Below are positions 62,925 to 64,000 of a stretch of 64,000 nt of DNA, piece by piece. The notes under the pieces were generated by a model that did no database searches, was not told the origin of the DNA, and was given only the letters and a program-made list of their open reading frames with translations. The stretch is from JAMXLO01 sp963794185 (GTDB lineage Bacteria > Pseudomonadota > Alphaproteobacteria > Acetobacterales > Acetobacteraceae). Position 1 is the first letter of the stretch; every line of letters starts with the position of its first letter. The translations under genes were made by a program, and so were the position numbers. Where the stretch lies: NCBI GenBank assembly GCA_963794185.1, contig CAWCDM010000023.1:62001-126000 (forward strand), in the 5' to 3' direction.

Positions 62925-63578
62925 TAAGGGCCTGTCGTGCACTCGAACTGGCTCGGGTTGTCCCTTGGGGCGCAGCTCACGGCCGGCATTCTTGAAGTCT
63001 CCGACAAGCTCTTTCTTCTTGGTATCGGCCGAGATCGCGGATTCGCCGGCCGCCTGGAACGCCTTCACTTCAGCGTTGATGTGCTCGAATTGGGCGTTGC
63101 GGTCGGGGTGGCTTGCGCCTTCGCGCGTCTTGCTGTTGGCCTGCTGGCTGAAGCCCAGGCGACCCAGCAGGCGACCTACCAGCTTCTGGCCGGCGATGAA
63201 GCCCTGCTCCGCCAGCGCCGCAGACAGACGACGCTGGCTCTTGCTGACCCACAGCAGGGCAGCTTCGGGATCACCGCGGATCGACGACTGCACCAACTCG
63301 TTCAAGGCTTCCAAAAGTCCAGGTTGGGTCTCAATCGCCGGCTTGCCGCCACCTCCCGCCCGACGCACCCGATTGCCCAACTGCATGACGCCGGCCCGCA
63401 AGTCCGCGAGGCCACGACCGATTGTGCTGCGTGCGATACCGGTCGCCCGCGACACCGCGGCTACTCCGCCGCGTCCCGCGGCTTGCGCTTCACTCGCAGC
63501 AAGCAGACGACGTTCTCTCTCGTTCAAGAACGGCGAAAGCGCATCGAAACGCGCCGCGATCGCAGTGGAATCGATCAT
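62907..63578 (-). pseudogene. ISAzo13-family transposase, C-terminally truncated
   Basis: The N-terminus is typical of ISAzo13 transposases: MIDSTAIAARFDALSPFLNE, GGVAAVSRATGIARSTIGRG, SHPDRNAQFEHINAEVKAF, ISADTKKKELVGDFKNAGRE and LRPKGQPEPVRVHD. After VHD the similarity ends and the frame reads RPLAQCTS, then stop. The second half, with the remaining catalytic residues, is missing. The break coincides with the 62892-62924 repeat, so a rearrangement cut the gene. Not expected to be active. Confidence 0.88.
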
Positions 63579-63694
63579 ACAGCCAGGGTAGATGCGCCAG
63601 CCTCAGTGTCACTCCCATTTACAGATTCGTTCGTTGCGTCTTTGCCGCCAATCTCGATTCTTTTCTTCCAATTCGGTTGTCCAGGCTCAGGCCC

Positions 63695-64000
63695 TTACTG
63701 TCCTGCATAAGGCGGGCGTGCCACGGAACCGAACGGCGCGGCGTCAAAGGCCCGAATAGCCGCTTTCCGTCGCGAAAGCGCGCGGCATTCGTAGCGGTCG
63801 AGCCGCGCGAGCTGTTTTGCCGCGTCACCGATGACGGCGGCATCGCGTTCGGCGGCGCTCAATGGGCGATACAATGAGTCCAGGCGTGAACCCGGATGGG
63901 TGTCCGCGTCGCCCGCCTTGCCATAGTCGCGCAGTAGCGGGATGGCGACCTTCAGCATCCGGTAGAACTCCCTGCGGTATTCTTCCTCCGGATCGTCGGT
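63695..64000 (-). CDS. Hypothetical protein, C-terminal part (runs off window)
   Basis: The frame is open from the window edge (DDPEEEYRREFYRMLKVAIP, LLRDYGKAGDADTHPGSRLD, SLYRPLSAAERDAAVIGDAA) to a stop at 63695, about 101 residues. It is charged and probably helical, with no motif I recognise. Conclusions must wait for the upstream part. Confidence 0.5.
   Translation of the reverse strand, partial: TDDPEEEYRREFYRMLKVAIPLLRDYGKAGDADTHPGSRLDSLYRPLSAAERDAAVIGDAAKQLARLDRYECRALSRRKAAIRAFDAAPFGSVARPPYAGQ

Overview
The window is a GC-rich (roughly two-thirds G+C by eye) bacterial chromosome segment. The conserved order pyrH-frr-uppS-cdsA-dxr-rseP-bamA-skp-lpxD-fabZ-lpxA-lpxI and the rpmH-rnpA-yidD-yidC-engB block point to an alphaproteobacterium. 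The many CaiB/BaiF, LLM and TVP38-type genes fit Rhodospirillales/Acetobacteraceae best; that placement is inference.

Layout. 0-6 kb: a truncated SDR gene, a luciferase-like monooxygenase, a cold-shock/DUF3825 protein, an orphan CoxL-type molybdoenzyme subunit and acetate kinase. 7-12 kb: a heptad-repeat protein and an RND efflux pump with its adaptor. 12-15.5 kb: the engB-yidC-yidD-rnpA-rpmH operon on the minus strand with a clear sigma70-type promoter. 15.5-20 kb: a TVP38 membrane protein, a disulfide oxidoreductase, a sensor kinase and tam. 20.8-23 kb: a dienelactone hydrolase gene split by an IS66-family element. 23-38.4 kb: a catabolic accessory region (Gfo/Idh, LLM, GFA, cupin, three CaiB/BaiF CoA-transferases, DUF35 protein plus thiolase, enoyl-CoA hydratase, metal-ligand-poor Fe-ADH-like protein, SDR). 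It contains a second, nearly identical IS66 copy, a lone PD-(D/E)XK nuclease and a mazEF pair. 38.7-54 kb: YqgE, a CMD-family protein and the envelope/lipid A locus, interrupted by a GST gene and two copies of a ~138-bp palindromic repeat. 54-59 kb: YihY and holin-like membrane proteins, ruvX, two DOPA-dioxygenase paralogues, a GST-kappa isomerase, a GST and an HU-like protein. 59.3-64 kb: an integration hot spot with two different tyrosine integrases, 3' halves of tRNA-Val(CAC) and tRNA-Gly(GCC), divergent small regulators and a truncated ISAzo13-type transposase.

Sequence quality. About two dozen genes carry frameshifts, and nearly all are explained by ONE EXTRA BASE. They include genes normally essential (yidC, engB, frr). 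The two IS66 copies differ by just such an extra base, which breaks the transposase in copy 1. I therefore treat most broken genes here as intact in the organism and damaged in the sequence. The IS66 insertion in the dienelactone hydrolase gene is a real disruption, shown by an 8-bp target duplication.

No single unmistakable new system stands out. The best leads are the GTAC-ended palindromic repeat family, the CSD-DUF3825 gene, the lone nuclease beside mazEF, the Fe-ADH homologue lacking metal ligands, the HTxxLND heptad protein and the double-integrase tRNA-fragment junction.
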